This document shows positions 6,634-12,825 of a stretch of 12,825 nucleotides of DNA, piece after piece. A program made the translations under genes and the position numbers. Below the pieces are notes generated by a model. It made no database searches and was not told where the DNA came from. It saw only the letters and a program-made list of their open reading frames with translations. Within the stretch, counting starts at the first letter, position 1; every line of letters starts with the position of its first letter. This stretch comes from an uncultured Ardenticatenia bacterium (lineage in GTDB: Bacteria; Chloroflexota; Anaerolineae; Promineifilales; Promineifilaceae): NCBI GenBank assembly GCA_937858165.1, contig CALLZA010000626.1, positions 1-12,825 of the forward strand, given 5' to 3'.

Positions 6634-7467
6634 ATGCCGATTTTTGTTATTGCCCGGCTGACCATTCGCGAGGCGCAACGGCGACGCCTGTTGTGGGTGG
6701 CGCTGTTTATGGGCCTCGCCTTTCTGCTTGTTTTTGGCCTCGCCTTCCACTTCATTCGGCTCGACATCGAGCGCCAAGTCGGCGTGTCGGAAGATCTCAG
6801 TTTCGTCTCCGTTCTCCTTCTGACAGCCGGCCTGTATGCGGTCAATCTGCTGGTCAACGTCGTCGCCGTGCTGGTCTCGGTGACGACCCTCTCCGGCGAG
6901 ATCGAGTCGCACACCATTGACGCTATCGTCACCAAGCCCATCCCGCGCTGGCAGGTTGTGATCGGCAAGTGGCTGGGCTTCGCGGTGCTGGTGCTGGGCT
7001 ACCTGGCCCTGCTCGTTAGCGGGCTGATGCTCATCGTCTACCTGCGCTCCGGCTTCTACATGGACAATATCGTCCGCGGCGTGCTGATGATGGCGTTGGC
7101 GGCGTTGCTCGTCCTGACGGTGAGCATCGCCGGCGGTACACGCCTGTCGACAATCGCCAACGGCGTGATGACCTTCATGCTGTTTGGCATTGCCTTCCTG
7201 GGCGGTCTGGTGGAGCAGGTAGGCGCGCTGATCCGCAACCCGGCGGCCGTCAATGTCGGCATCGTCAGCAGCCTGATCATGCCCGCCGACTCCCTCTGGA
7301 AGAAGGCCACGGCCTACTTCCAGCCGAGCGACGTGACCAATCCGTTCGAGTTAGGGCCGTTCGCCGCCATTACCGAGCCCAGCACGCTCATGGTCATCTA
7401 CGCCGTCCTCTACCTCCTCGTTCTGCTGGCCTTTGCCTTATGGAGCTTCTCGCGGCGCGAACTGTGA
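6634..7467 (+). CDS. ABC-2 type transporter permease
   Basis: A 277-residue integral membrane protein, the membrane partner of the ATPase encoded two bases upstream. Six hydrophobic segments are visible at about 20-40, 57-83, 113-136, 146-166, 175-192 and 251-271, with a positively charged N-terminus (REAQRRR) that should face the cytoplasm. The segment LSGEIESHTIDAIVTKPIPRWQVVIGKWLG (86-115) is the typical cytoplasmic loop of ABC-2 permeases of the NatB/ABC-2 family (SGEIE...T.LxxPixRxxxxxGKxxg). The ATG is preceded by GGACGAG, which lies partly inside the ATPase gene. The substrate cannot be deduced. A half-transporter would dimerise. Confidence 0.92.
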   Translation: MPIFVIARLTIREAQRRRLLWVALFMGLAFLLVFGLAFHFIRLDIERQVGVSEDLSFVSVLLLTAGLYAVNLLVNVVAVLVSVTTLSGEIESHTIDAIVTKPIPRWQVVIGKWLGFAVLVLGYLALLVSGLMLIVYLRSGFYMDNIVRGVLMMALAALLVLTVSIAGGTRLSTIANGVMTFMLFGIAFLGGLVEQVGALIRNPAAVNVGIVSSLIMPADSLWKKATAYFQPSDVTNPFELGPFAAITEPSTLMVIYAVLYLLVLLAFALWSFSRREL

Positions 7468-7507
7468 AATCCGAGTAGAAAATTTCCTCTTAGCGGCCTG
7501 TTACCCT

Positions 7508-7513
7508 TACAAT
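7508..7513 (+). promoter_or_regulatory. Candidate -10 box upstream of the unknown 190-residue protein
   Basis: TACAAT (five of six matches to TATAAT) lies in the short AT-richer gap after the ABC permease gene, about 58 bases before the next start. No good -35 is found at the right spacing; TTTCCT at 7483-7488 is 19 bp away. It is flanked by short arms ACCCT / AGGGT. The promoter assignment is weak. Confidence 0.3.
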
Positions 7514-7570
7514 AGAGGGTGTACGGAGCGTGAAGTATCGAGCGCACACGTAAGGGGACAGGCCGGGATT

Positions 7571-8143
7571 ATGTCTGAAAAACCGCACATTGTTCGTATC
7601 GTTGCCGACGAAGCGCGCCATCAATACTACCGGAGCCACTGCTCGCGCGCGGAACTGCCCAAGCCGCGAATCTATCAGGATGAGATCGGTGTCGAATTTG
7701 GTGACGGCCGTTTCATCCCCTATGCCGACCTGGGCTACCACGACGCGGTCGGCTTCTTCCGCCTCTCGGAGGCGACCGAGCTAACCAGCCAGGCCGCGCC
7801 GTTTGCCGCCGCCGGACGGCTTATCGACTGCGGTCAAATCGTCGTCACCACGGGTATCGCCCAACGCCTGACGCACGAGGAGATACGCGACGTGCTGCAA
7901 CGTCACAGCGGCGGCGACTTTGGTGCCTATGGGCAGTTCTATGACCTCGACGTGGACGACGCGATGTTACTCGACGAGGTGGGGCAATCGCTGCCGCCGG
8001 GCCTGGTCAACAAGGTCAATACGCTGACCGGGCTGAACCCCATCGTCTCAGCCTACACCGTGCGCGAACACGCCGTGTGGGTCATTACCGAAGCCGGAGA
8101 GAAGCGGACGACGCTGCTGCTCTACGCCGGCGCGGCCGATTGA
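7571..8143 (+). CDS. Protein of unknown function with C-terminal SAY...VWVITEAGEKRTTLLL motif
   Basis: I cannot name this 190-residue, soluble, acidic protein; it has no signal peptide or membrane segment. Residues 1-110 have no motif that I know. The last third (QRHSGGDFGAYGQ, then NPIVSAY, then VWVITEAGEKRTTLLL) resembles a small, widespread domain whose members read roughly RHxxGDWG...RLLSAY...VWIITEAdRxxTTILL. I recall it from uncharacterised proteins, often in accessory DNA; no function is known to me. ATG 7571 was chosen because the frame upstream lies in the permease gene and has no ribosome-binding site, but this ATG also has only a distant AAGGGG. The 3' end overlaps the convergent M20 dipeptidase gene by 22 nt. 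A candidate -10 box at 7508 suggests it may be transcribed separately from the transporter. Confidence 0.8.
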   Translation: MSEKPHIVRIVADEARHQYYRSHCSRAELPKPRIYQDEIGVEFGDGRFIPYADLGYHDAVGFFRLSEATELTSQAAPFAAAGRLIDCGQIVVTTGIAQRLTHEEIRDVLQRHSGGDFGAYGQFYDLDVDDAMLLDEVGQSLPPGLVNKVNTLTGLNPIVSAYTVREHAVWVITEAGEKRTTLLLYAGAAD

Positions 8144-9507
8144 CCGGCCAGTAGCGCCAGATAGTGGATGCTGGTCTCGATCCCCTTGGTGAAGTTAGGC
8201 AAGTAGAAGCGCTCGTTGGGTGAGTGGATGCGGTCGCCCGGCAGGCCGAAGCCCATCAATACTGTCGGCAGCCCCAGTTGACCCTCGAAGTCGGTGACGA
8301 CAGGGATGGAACCGCCCTCGCGCATGAACACCGGCGGGCGGCCGAACGTCGCCTCGTAGGCGGCGGCCGCGGCGCGCATGGGCAGCGTGTCGCGGTTGAT
8401 GAGCGCCGCGCGCGACAGCCCGACGACGCGCACCGTGGCGCGGACGCTGGGTGGCAGTATGTCGTGTACGAACTGCTCGAACAGGGCGGCGATCTCGGCC
8501 GGTTCCTGGTCGGGCACGAGACGCATGGAGATCTTGGCGTGGGCCGACGACGGCAGGACGGTCTTGGTGCCCTCGCCGATGTAGCCGCCGTACATACCGG
8601 TCACGTCCAGCGTCGGCCGCGCGCCGATGCGCTCCACCAGCGTATACTCCGGTTCGCCCCATAGCGCCGGCGCACCCGTCTGTGCCAGCCACTCCGTCTC
8701 GCTCAGCGGGAACTCGGCCAGCAACTCGCGCTCTTCCAGCGACAGCGGGCGCACCCGGTCGTAGAAGCCGGGGATCATCACGTGGCCGAACTCGTTCTTC
8801 AGCCGCGCCAGCAGATGCCCCAGCGCGTTGAGCGGGTTGTTGACGCTACCGCCGTAGGTGCCGGAGTGCAGATCGCGCGCCGGGCCGGTGATGTCCAGCA
8901 GGACGTGGCAGTTGCCGCGCAGACTGTAGACCAGCGCCGGGCGGTCGCGACCGAGAATGGCCGAGTCGGAGATGAGGGCCGAGTCGGCGGCCAGCAGGTC
9001 GTGGTTATCGGCGATGAAGGCGTGCAGATTGGCGCTGCCGATCTCCTCTTCCCCTTCGATGATGAACTTGACGTTGAGCGGCAGACGGCCGGTGGCGCGC
9101 AAATACGCCTCGACTGCCTTGACGTGGATGTAAAGTTGTCCCTTGTCGTCGGCCGCGCCGCGGGCATAGACATAGTCATCGCGCACCTGCGGTTCGAACG
9201 GCGGCGTCTCCCATAGCGCCAGCGGATCGACGGGCTGCACGTCGTAGTGGCCATAGATGAGCACCGTTGGCGCGTCCGGCCCGGCGTGGAGCCAGTCGGC
9301 ATAGACCATCGGATGGCGCTTGGTGGCGATGACGCGGACGTTCTCCAGCCCGGCCGCGGTCAGGCGCTCGGCCAGCCAGGCAGCCGTCTCGGCCGTTGGC
9401 GCGGCGTAAGCCGGGTCAGTGCTAATGCTGGGCAGGCGCAGGAAGTCGAACAGTTCGGCCAGGTGGCGTTCGTGGTGTTGCCGGGTGTAGTTTAGTGAAT
9501 TGAGCAT
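8122..9507 (-). CDS. M20 family metallo-dipeptidase
   Basis: At 461 residues this matches the length of M20 dipeptidases (PepV/CNDP-like), cytoplasmic di-zinc enzymes that hydrolyse dipeptides or related amides. The metal-site motifs are all present: YGHYDVQP (H87, D89), RGAADDKGQ (D120), EGEEEIGS (catalytic and ligand Glu near 153-154), a DSA aspartate (D181), and the C-terminal HSPNERF histidine. The lid or dimerisation insert includes ARDLHSGTYGGSVNNPL. The ATG at 9507 gives a standard N-terminus (MLNSLNYTRQHHERHLAELFDFLRLPSIS). The frame stays open further upstream, but that would run into scpB on the other strand. The gene is divergent from scpB (85-nt gap) and its end overlaps the convergent unknown gene by 22 nt. 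The exact substrate is not predictable. Confidence 0.95.
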   Translation of the reverse strand: MLNSLNYTRQHHERHLAELFDFLRLPSISTDPAYAAPTAETAAWLAERLTAAGLENVRVIATKRHPMVYADWLHAGPDAPTVLIYGHYDVQPVDPLALWETPPFEPQVRDDYVYARGAADDKGQLYIHVKAVEAYLRATGRLPLNVKFIIEGEEEIGSANLHAFIADNHDLLAADSALISDSAILGRDRPALVYSLRGNCHVLLDITGPARDLHSGTYGGSVNNPLNALGHLLARLKNEFGHVMIPGFYDRVRPLSLEERELLAEFPLSETEWLAQTGAPALWGEPEYTLVERIGARPTLDVTGMYGGYIGEGTKTVLPSSAHAKISMRLVPDQEPAEIAALFEQFVHDILPPSVRATVRVVGLSRAALINRDTLPMRAAAAAYEATFGRPPVFMREGGSIPVVTDFEGQLGLPTVLMGFGLPGDRIHSPNERFYLPNFTKGIETSIHYLALLAGQSAAPA

Positions 9508-9547
9508 CGGTACCGTACCTTTCGTGGGCTGTTGTGCTATCATCGGT

Positions 9548-9576
9548 ATCATACCTGCATGATGGGCCTTTGTCCC
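9548..9576 (-). promoter_or_regulatory. Candidate promoter for the M20 dipeptidase gene
   Basis: On the minus strand GGGACA (9571-9576) and TATGAT (9548-9553) are 17 bp apart, placing the start near 9541 and leaving a leader of about 35 nt. TATGAT matches five of six -10 positions. It lies within an 11-bp dyad (GGTATCATACC, 9545-9555) that could be an operator. Confidence 0.4.
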
Positions 9577-9592
9577 GCGCCGCCAACGAACG

Positions 9593-10147
9593 ATGACCAC
9601 TGCACTACCCGCCACCCTTGAACCGGCCGAAGTCCCTAGCCTAAGCGCCTCGGCGTTGCTGGAGAGTCTCCTGTTCGTCGCCAGCGGGCCGGTGTCGGCC
9701 GCGCGCCTGGGCGTGGCGCTGGAGATGACGCCGGCGGCCGTCGAAGGGCTGTTGCGTGGGTTGGCCGATGAGTATGCCGGGCGCGGCTTGCGGCTCCAGT
9801 GGAGCGGCGGCATGGTTCAACTGACGACGGCGGCCGAGGCGGGGGCGACCATCGAGCGCTTTCTGGGGCTGGAGGTGACAACGCGCCTCAGCCAGGCAGC
9901 GCTGGAGGTGTTGGCCATTGTGGCCTATCTGCAACCGGCGACGCGGCCGCAGATCGATCAGTTGCGTGGCGTCAACTCCGACGGCGCGCTGCGCTCGCTG
10001 CTGAGCAAGGGGCTGGTCGAGGAAGTCGGCCGCCTGGAGAAGCCCGGCCGGCCTATCCTCTATGGCACGACGCCCGACTTTTTGCAGGCGTTTGGCCTGG
10101 ATAGCGTGGCGCAGATGCCGCGGCTGGCGGAGGATGAAGAGGAGTAG
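9593..10147 (+). CDS. scpB: Segregation and condensation protein B
   Basis: This 184-residue protein is the ScpB kleisin-associated subunit of the bacterial SMC-ScpAB condensin, which compacts and segregates the chromosome. Two winged-helix domains are visible: the first around 21-90 (LESLLFVASGPVSAARLGVALEM...), the second around 95-170, with the conserved LSQAALEVLAIVAYLQPATRPQIDQLRGVNSDGALRSLL stretch, then RPILYGTTPDFLQAFGL. An acidic tail (EDEEE) ends it. The start has no clear Shine-Dalgarno, but it is the first ATG after the divergent promoter region. The rluB-type gene follows after 14 nt, the usual neighbour. scpA, commonly just upstream of scpB, is not here: that place is taken by the divergent dipeptidase gene. 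Confidence 0.95.
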   Translation: MTTALPATLEPAEVPSLSASALLESLLFVASGPVSAARLGVALEMTPAAVEGLLRGLADEYAGRGLRLQWSGGMVQLTTAAEAGATIERFLGLEVTTRLSQAALEVLAIVAYLQPATRPQIDQLRGVNSDGALRSLLSKGLVEEVGRLEKPGRPILYGTTPDFLQAFGLDSVAQMPRLAEDEEE

Positions 10148-10161
10148 GCGGTAGGCAGTTT

Positions 10162-10956
10162 ATGGAAGAACGGTTACAGAAGTTGCTGGCGCGGGCGAAT
10201 TTGGGATCGCGGCGCGCTTCGGAGAGCATCATCGCCGCGGGGCGGGTGACGGTCAACGGCCGTGTAGCCAAGGTGGGCGACAAGGCCGACCCGGCGGTTG
10301 ACCGCATCCTGGTCGACGGCCGCCCGCTGTTTGCCACGGAGCGCCCCCCCAACGAGCCTTACCTCTACATCGCCCTCAACAAGCCGCGCGGCGTCATCTC
10401 CTCGCTGGAAGACGAGTTGGAGGAGGGCCGCACCACTGTGCGCGACCTCATCCCCATCGCCGCTGACACCCACATCTACCCTGTCGGTCGCCTCGACAAA
10501 CCCAGCGAAGGGCTGGTGCTGATGACCAACGACGGCGCGCTGGCCCACCGCCTGACGCACCCGCGCTACGGCCACGAGAAGGTTTACGACGTGACCGTCG
10601 AAGGGCGCATCCTGGATCGCACCCTCGAACAGTGGCGGCGCGGCGTGATGCTCGACGGCCGCATCACCGCCCCGGCCCCGATTGAGGTGATCGAACGCAG
10701 TGCCGAGCAAACGCGGCTGCGTATCATCCTGCGCGAAGGGCGCAAGCGGCAAATCCGCCGCGTTGCCGCCGAGCTGGGCCACCCCGTCCGGCGGCTGGTG
10801 CGCGAACGCATCGGCCAGCTGAGCCTGGGCGACCTGCAACCGGGGGAGTGGCGTCACTTGACGGCGGCCGAAGTGCGTGAGTTGCAGCGCAGCGCCGCAG
10901 AGCCGCCCCCAGCCCCCACCCGAAAGGAGCACCGTGCCCCACGAACGACAGCCTAA
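10162..10956 (+). CDS. rluB: RluB/RsuA family 23S/16S rRNA pseudouridine synthase
   Basis: This 264-residue protein converts a specific uridine in ribosomal RNA to pseudouridine. An N-terminal S4 RNA-binding domain (RLQKLLARANLGSRRASESIIAAGRVTVNG, about 4-33) is followed by the synthase domain. The catalytic aspartate is D112 in VGRLDKPSEGLVLMTNDG; the usual T of the LDxxTEGL motif is S here. The basic RKRQIRR motif and the HPVRRLVRERIG stretch follow, typical of the RsuA/RluB/RluE/RluF group. The choice of RluB over RsuA rests on its place between scpB and cmk. AGG lies six bases before ATG 10162. The C-terminal tail is Pro/Arg-rich and its last 23 nt overlap cmk, so translation is probably coupled. 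Confidence 0.93.
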   Translation: MEERLQKLLARANLGSRRASESIIAAGRVTVNGRVAKVGDKADPAVDRILVDGRPLFATERPPNEPYLYIALNKPRGVISSLEDELEEGRTTVRDLIPIAADTHIYPVGRLDKPSEGLVLMTNDGALAHRLTHPRYGHEKVYDVTVEGRILDRTLEQWRRGVMLDGRITAPAPIEVIERSAEQTRLRIILREGRKRQIRRVAAELGHPVRRLVRERIGQLSLGDLQPGEWRHLTAAEVRELQRSAAEPPPAPTRKEHRAPRTTA

Positions 10957-11632
10957 CGTCATCGCCATCGACGGCCCGGCCGCTTCCGGCAAATCGACGC
11001 TCGGCTTCCTGCTGGCTCAGCGCCTGGGCTACCTCTATCTCGACACCGGCTCGATGTACCGCGCCCTGACGTTGGCGGCCATCCGGCAGGGGGTGCCCCT
11101 GGATGACGACGCCGCCCTCATCGCGCTGGCCGAGCGCGTCGATTTGGACGTGCTGCCGTTGCGGGGCGAGACGGATGGGCGGCAGTACACGGTGCTGCTC
11201 GACGGCGAAGACGTCACCTGGGCGTTGCGCCTGCCGGCGGTCGATGCCGCCGTGTCACAGGTGTCGGCCGTCAGTGGCGTTCGCGCCCGGCTGGTGGAGC
11301 GGCAGCGGGCATTTGGGCGGCGCGGCGGGGTGGTCATGGTCGGTCGCGACATCGGCACCGTGGTCATGCCCGAGGCGCCGCTGAAGCTCTACATCGTGGC
11401 CACAGCCGAGGAGCGCGCTCGCCGCCGCCTGCGCGACCGCGAGCAACTGGGTTACGACGACGACTTTGCCGCCATCCTGGCCGACGTCATCCGCCGCGAC
11501 CACATCGACAGCACCCGCGAGCACTCTCCACTGCACCCGGCCGGCGATAGCATCATCATCGACACCACCGACCGCCATGTCGAGGTTTTGCTGGAGGAAG
11601 TCGTGGCCCTCCTCAACCAAGTCGCTGCCTGA
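10934..11632 (+). CDS. cmk: Cytidylate kinase
   Basis: Cytidylate kinase phosphorylates CMP and dCMP from ATP in pyrimidine nucleotide salvage and recycling. At 232 residues it has the family size. Visible motifs are the P-loop DGPAASGKST (13-22), the substrate-binding LDTGSMYRA just after, the central GRDIGTVVMPEAPLKLYIVATAEERARRR, and the C-terminal RRDHIDSTREHSPLHPAGDSIIIDTT. I take the GTG at 10934 as the start because AAAGGAG lies four bases upstream and the protein then begins a few residues before the first strand. Frames extending back to 10877 lie inside the pseudouridine synthase gene. It overlaps that gene by 23 nt. In many bacteria cmk lies near rluB, scpB and DUF512/der genes, as here. 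Confidence 0.96.
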   Translation: MPHERQPNVIAIDGPAASGKSTLGFLLAQRLGYLYLDTGSMYRALTLAAIRQGVPLDDDAALIALAERVDLDVLPLRGETDGRQYTVLLDGEDVTWALRLPAVDAAVSQVSAVSGVRARLVERQRAFGRRGGVVMVGRDIGTVVMPEAPLKLYIVATAEERARRRLRDREQLGYDDDFAAILADVIRRDHIDSTREHSPLHPAGDSIIIDTTDRHVEVLLEEVVALLNQVAA

Positions 11633-11714
11633 AGAGATGGTAACCTGATCACCATGACTTCGATGGTAATGCTGAAGGCGTGGGTCGCTAAGGACAATGA
11701 ATTCAGGAGAAAAC

Positions 11715-12125
11715 ATGAACACCGACCGAACTAAAAGCTTCGGATTGATTTTCCTGCTGGCCCTGACGTTGCTAGCCGGCAGCGCGTGCCGATCTGAGAC
11801 AGCTTCTCAGACATCACCGCCCCAACCCACTACTACTACGACAGACCCGTTTCGCACCTTTGTCGAAGTGCGAAATGATTGTGGCATGTGTGGCACGGAT
11901 TCACCTTTCGGTGGCTGGGAGAATATAGATGGCGATGCCATGATTCTTAATAACGATAACACCTTCTTCATCTCTATGGCTGCAGGTGGCAGCTTCGGGG
12001 GCGATTGGGAATTAGACGGCAATCAACTCTGCCTGTTACCTGACACCGGAGAAGACATGTGCTTCGCATACGAACAGAAGGTAGACGCCATGACGCTGGA
12101 CGATGCAATCTTTATCCGTCGCTGA
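11715..12125 (+). CDS. Small secreted protein or lipoprotein, function unknown
   Basis: This 136-residue protein starts at ATG 11715 with AGGAG five bases upstream; an in-frame ATG at 11697 has no such site. A signal peptide is clear: a basic start (MNTDRTKS), a hydrophobic core GLIFLLALTLLAG (10-22), then SAC with C25. The lipobox is imperfect because the -3 residue is G. A Pro/Thr-rich linker (about 37-51) follows, and then a small domain with CGMCG and two more cysteines, and a pattern GGWENIDGDAMILNNDNTFF ... GDWELDGNQLCL, typical of small beta-sheet extracytoplasmic domains. I do not recognise the family. Base composition is visibly less GC-rich than its neighbours and codon use is more relaxed, so it may be a later insertion between cmk and the DUF512 gene. 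Confidence 0.8.
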   Translation: MNTDRTKSFGLIFLLALTLLAGSACRSETASQTSPPQPTTTTTDPFRTFVEVRNDCGMCGTDSPFGGWENIDGDAMILNNDNTFFISMAAGGSFGGDWELDGNQLCLLPDTGEDMCFAYEQKVDAMTLDDAIFIRR

Positions 12126-12187
12126 AACTGAAGTAAGAAGGCTGGGTAAGGGCAGGTTGCACATCTGTCTTTAATGACCTGCTGATC

Positions 12188-12215
12188 ACTGAATACTGGC
12201 TACTGAACACTGACA
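12188..12215. repeat. Tandem 7-bp repeats (ACTGnnn) next to the DUF512 gene start
   Basis: ACTGAAT, ACTGGCT, ACTGAAC and ACTGACA run without interruption, and a fifth unit, GCTGATC, precedes them at 12181-12187. They end one base before ATG 12217 and occupy the place where a ribosome-binding site would be. Degenerate heptad repeats of this ACTGAAC type are, from memory, seen between genes in several environmental phyla. Confidence 0.75.
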
Positions 12216-12216
12216 A

Positions 12217-12643
12217 ATGCCCCTCTTCCAGGAAATCGACCCCACCACCTTCGCCGGCGGCCGTGTCGTCGCCATTGAGCCAGGCAGCGTGGCCGCGGCC
12301 ATCGGTCTGCGCCCGGGCGACGAGTTGCTGGCTATTAACGACGAAGCGGTCGAGGACGTTATCGACGTGCAGTTCCACGGCGCGGAAGAGGAGCTGGAGC
12401 TACTGGTGCGCCGCGACGGCGAGTATCTGCTGTTCGAGGCGGAGCGCGACTACGACCAGACGCTGGGGCTGGTGTTTGCCCACCCGACCTTCGACGTGGA
12501 CATTCGCCGCTGCAACAACCTGTGCCCGTTCTGCTTCGTCTTGCAGATGGCCCCCAAGTTCCGACGCACGCTCTACGTCAAGGACGACGACTACCGCTAC
12601 TCCTTCCTCTTCGGCCACTTCGTCACGCTGACCAACCTGAGCG
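12217..12643 (+). CDS. DUF512 family PDZ / radical-SAM protein, N-terminal part only
   Basis: 142 codons are present before the 3' adapter cuts the frame at 12644; full-length members are about 430-450 residues. Residues 1-55 are a PDZ-like domain (GGRVVAIEPGSVAAAIGLRPGDELLAINDE). From about 95 the iron-sulfur part begins, with CNNLCPFCFV (99-108), a CX3CX2C cysteine set as used to bind a 4Fe-4S cluster in radical-SAM enzymes, followed by QMAPKFRRTLYVKDDDYRYSFLFGHFVTLTNL, which is highly conserved in the DUF512 family. The reaction is unknown. Family genes often neighbour der (engA) and cmk, consistent with this setting. There is no Shine-Dalgarno; heptad repeats abut the start. The truncation is technical. 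Confidence 0.93.
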
Positions 12644-12709
12644 CTGTCTCTTATACACATCTCCGAGCCCACGAGACCGTACTAGATCTCGTATGCCGTC
12701 TTCTGCTTG
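12644..12709 (-). other. Nextera read-2 adapter + i7 index + P7 (contamination)
   Basis: 12644-12677 is the complement of the Nextera read-2 adapter, starting CTGTCTCTTATACACATCT. 12678-12685 is the index CGTACTAG, the exact complement of the index at 58-65. 12686-12709 is the complement of P7. The same index on both ends shows that one library was read through at both contig ends. Confidence 0.99.
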
Positions 12710-12825
12710 AAAAAAAAACCCCCACCCCCCCCCCACCCCTCCACATTATCACACAATCAGCACAATCAAAGTCAGATCAGCTACCTCATCTACATCCAAC
12801 ACCACATAACTGTCATCCATCACAA
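12710..12825. other. Low-complexity read-through beyond the 3' adapter (artefact)
   Basis: Nine A residues (12710-12718), then C-rich and CA/TC-rich low-complexity sequence. This is the usual product of sequencing beyond the end of the library molecule and carries no biological signal. Confidence 0.93.

Noticed and set aside
9508..9813. N-terminal extension of the M20 dipeptidase to 9813
   Set aside because: The extension would overlap scpB on the opposite strand and has no peptidase features; the ATG at 9507 gives a standard N-terminus.
11636..11670. ATGGT/ACCAT words after cmk as a terminator
   Set aside because: The arms are only five bases long, with no T run; the stem is too weak.
12400..12710. 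Frames containing GSEMCIRDS (minus strand) and LLYTSPSPRD (plus strand)
   Set aside because: These words are the translated Nextera adapter; the remaining parts are other-frame readings of the DUF512 gene.

Overview
The window is one assembled contig from a Nextera-tagmented Illumina library with the adapters left on. Positions 34-99 and 12644-12709 carry the P7 / index / Nextera read-2 adapter, with the same 8-base index at both ends. Homopolymer and low-complexity read-through lies outside them. Genuine genomic DNA is therefore about 100-12643, and both genomic ends are library or assembly breaks, not biological ends. The DNA is GC-rich with strongly GC-biased third codon positions. A fused transaldolase/glucose-6-phosphate isomerase, an ECF sigma / anti-sigma / ABC-2 exporter cluster and an scpB-rluB-cmk-DUF512 housekeeping run suggest a Chloroflexota (Anaerolineae-like) environmental bacterium. 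That assignment is an inference from gene content only.

Left part (100-860): the leader-distal end of a type I-E CRISPR array, with one truncated and six intact 28-nt repeats, seven spacers and a decayed terminal repeat. It reads left to right; the leader and any cas genes would lie off the contig. About 300 nt without a gene follow, holding a terminator-like hairpin that points leftward, a weak dyad, and a very long palindrome (811-860) that runs into the stop codon of the next gene.

Middle (855-8143): a 916-residue transaldolase-PGI fusion gene on the minus strand. Its isomerase half looks intact, but its transaldolase half has lost the Schiff-base lysine (E138) and other active-site residues. 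A divergent control region carries four tandem 16-bp dyad-containing repeats, the first of which overlaps a predicted -35 box. Rightward from there are an ECF sigma factor, a translationally coupled membrane anti-sigma-like protein with a second strong internal start, a long imperfect inverted repeat, an ABC-2 ATPase and permease, and a 190-residue protein of unknown function.

Right part (8122-12643): an M20 dipeptidase on the minus strand, convergent with and overlapping the unknown gene by 22 nt. Divergent from it are scpB, an RluB-type pseudouridine synthase and cmk (tightly packed), then a lower-GC small secreted or lipoprotein gene, then the start of a PDZ/radical-SAM DUF512 protein cut by the 3' adapter. 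scpA is not beside scpB in this window.

I found no transposase, integrase, tRNA or rRNA. The observations I would follow first are the apparently dead transaldolase domain, the 16-bp operator-like array and the 50-bp palindrome. I see no clear new multi-gene system.
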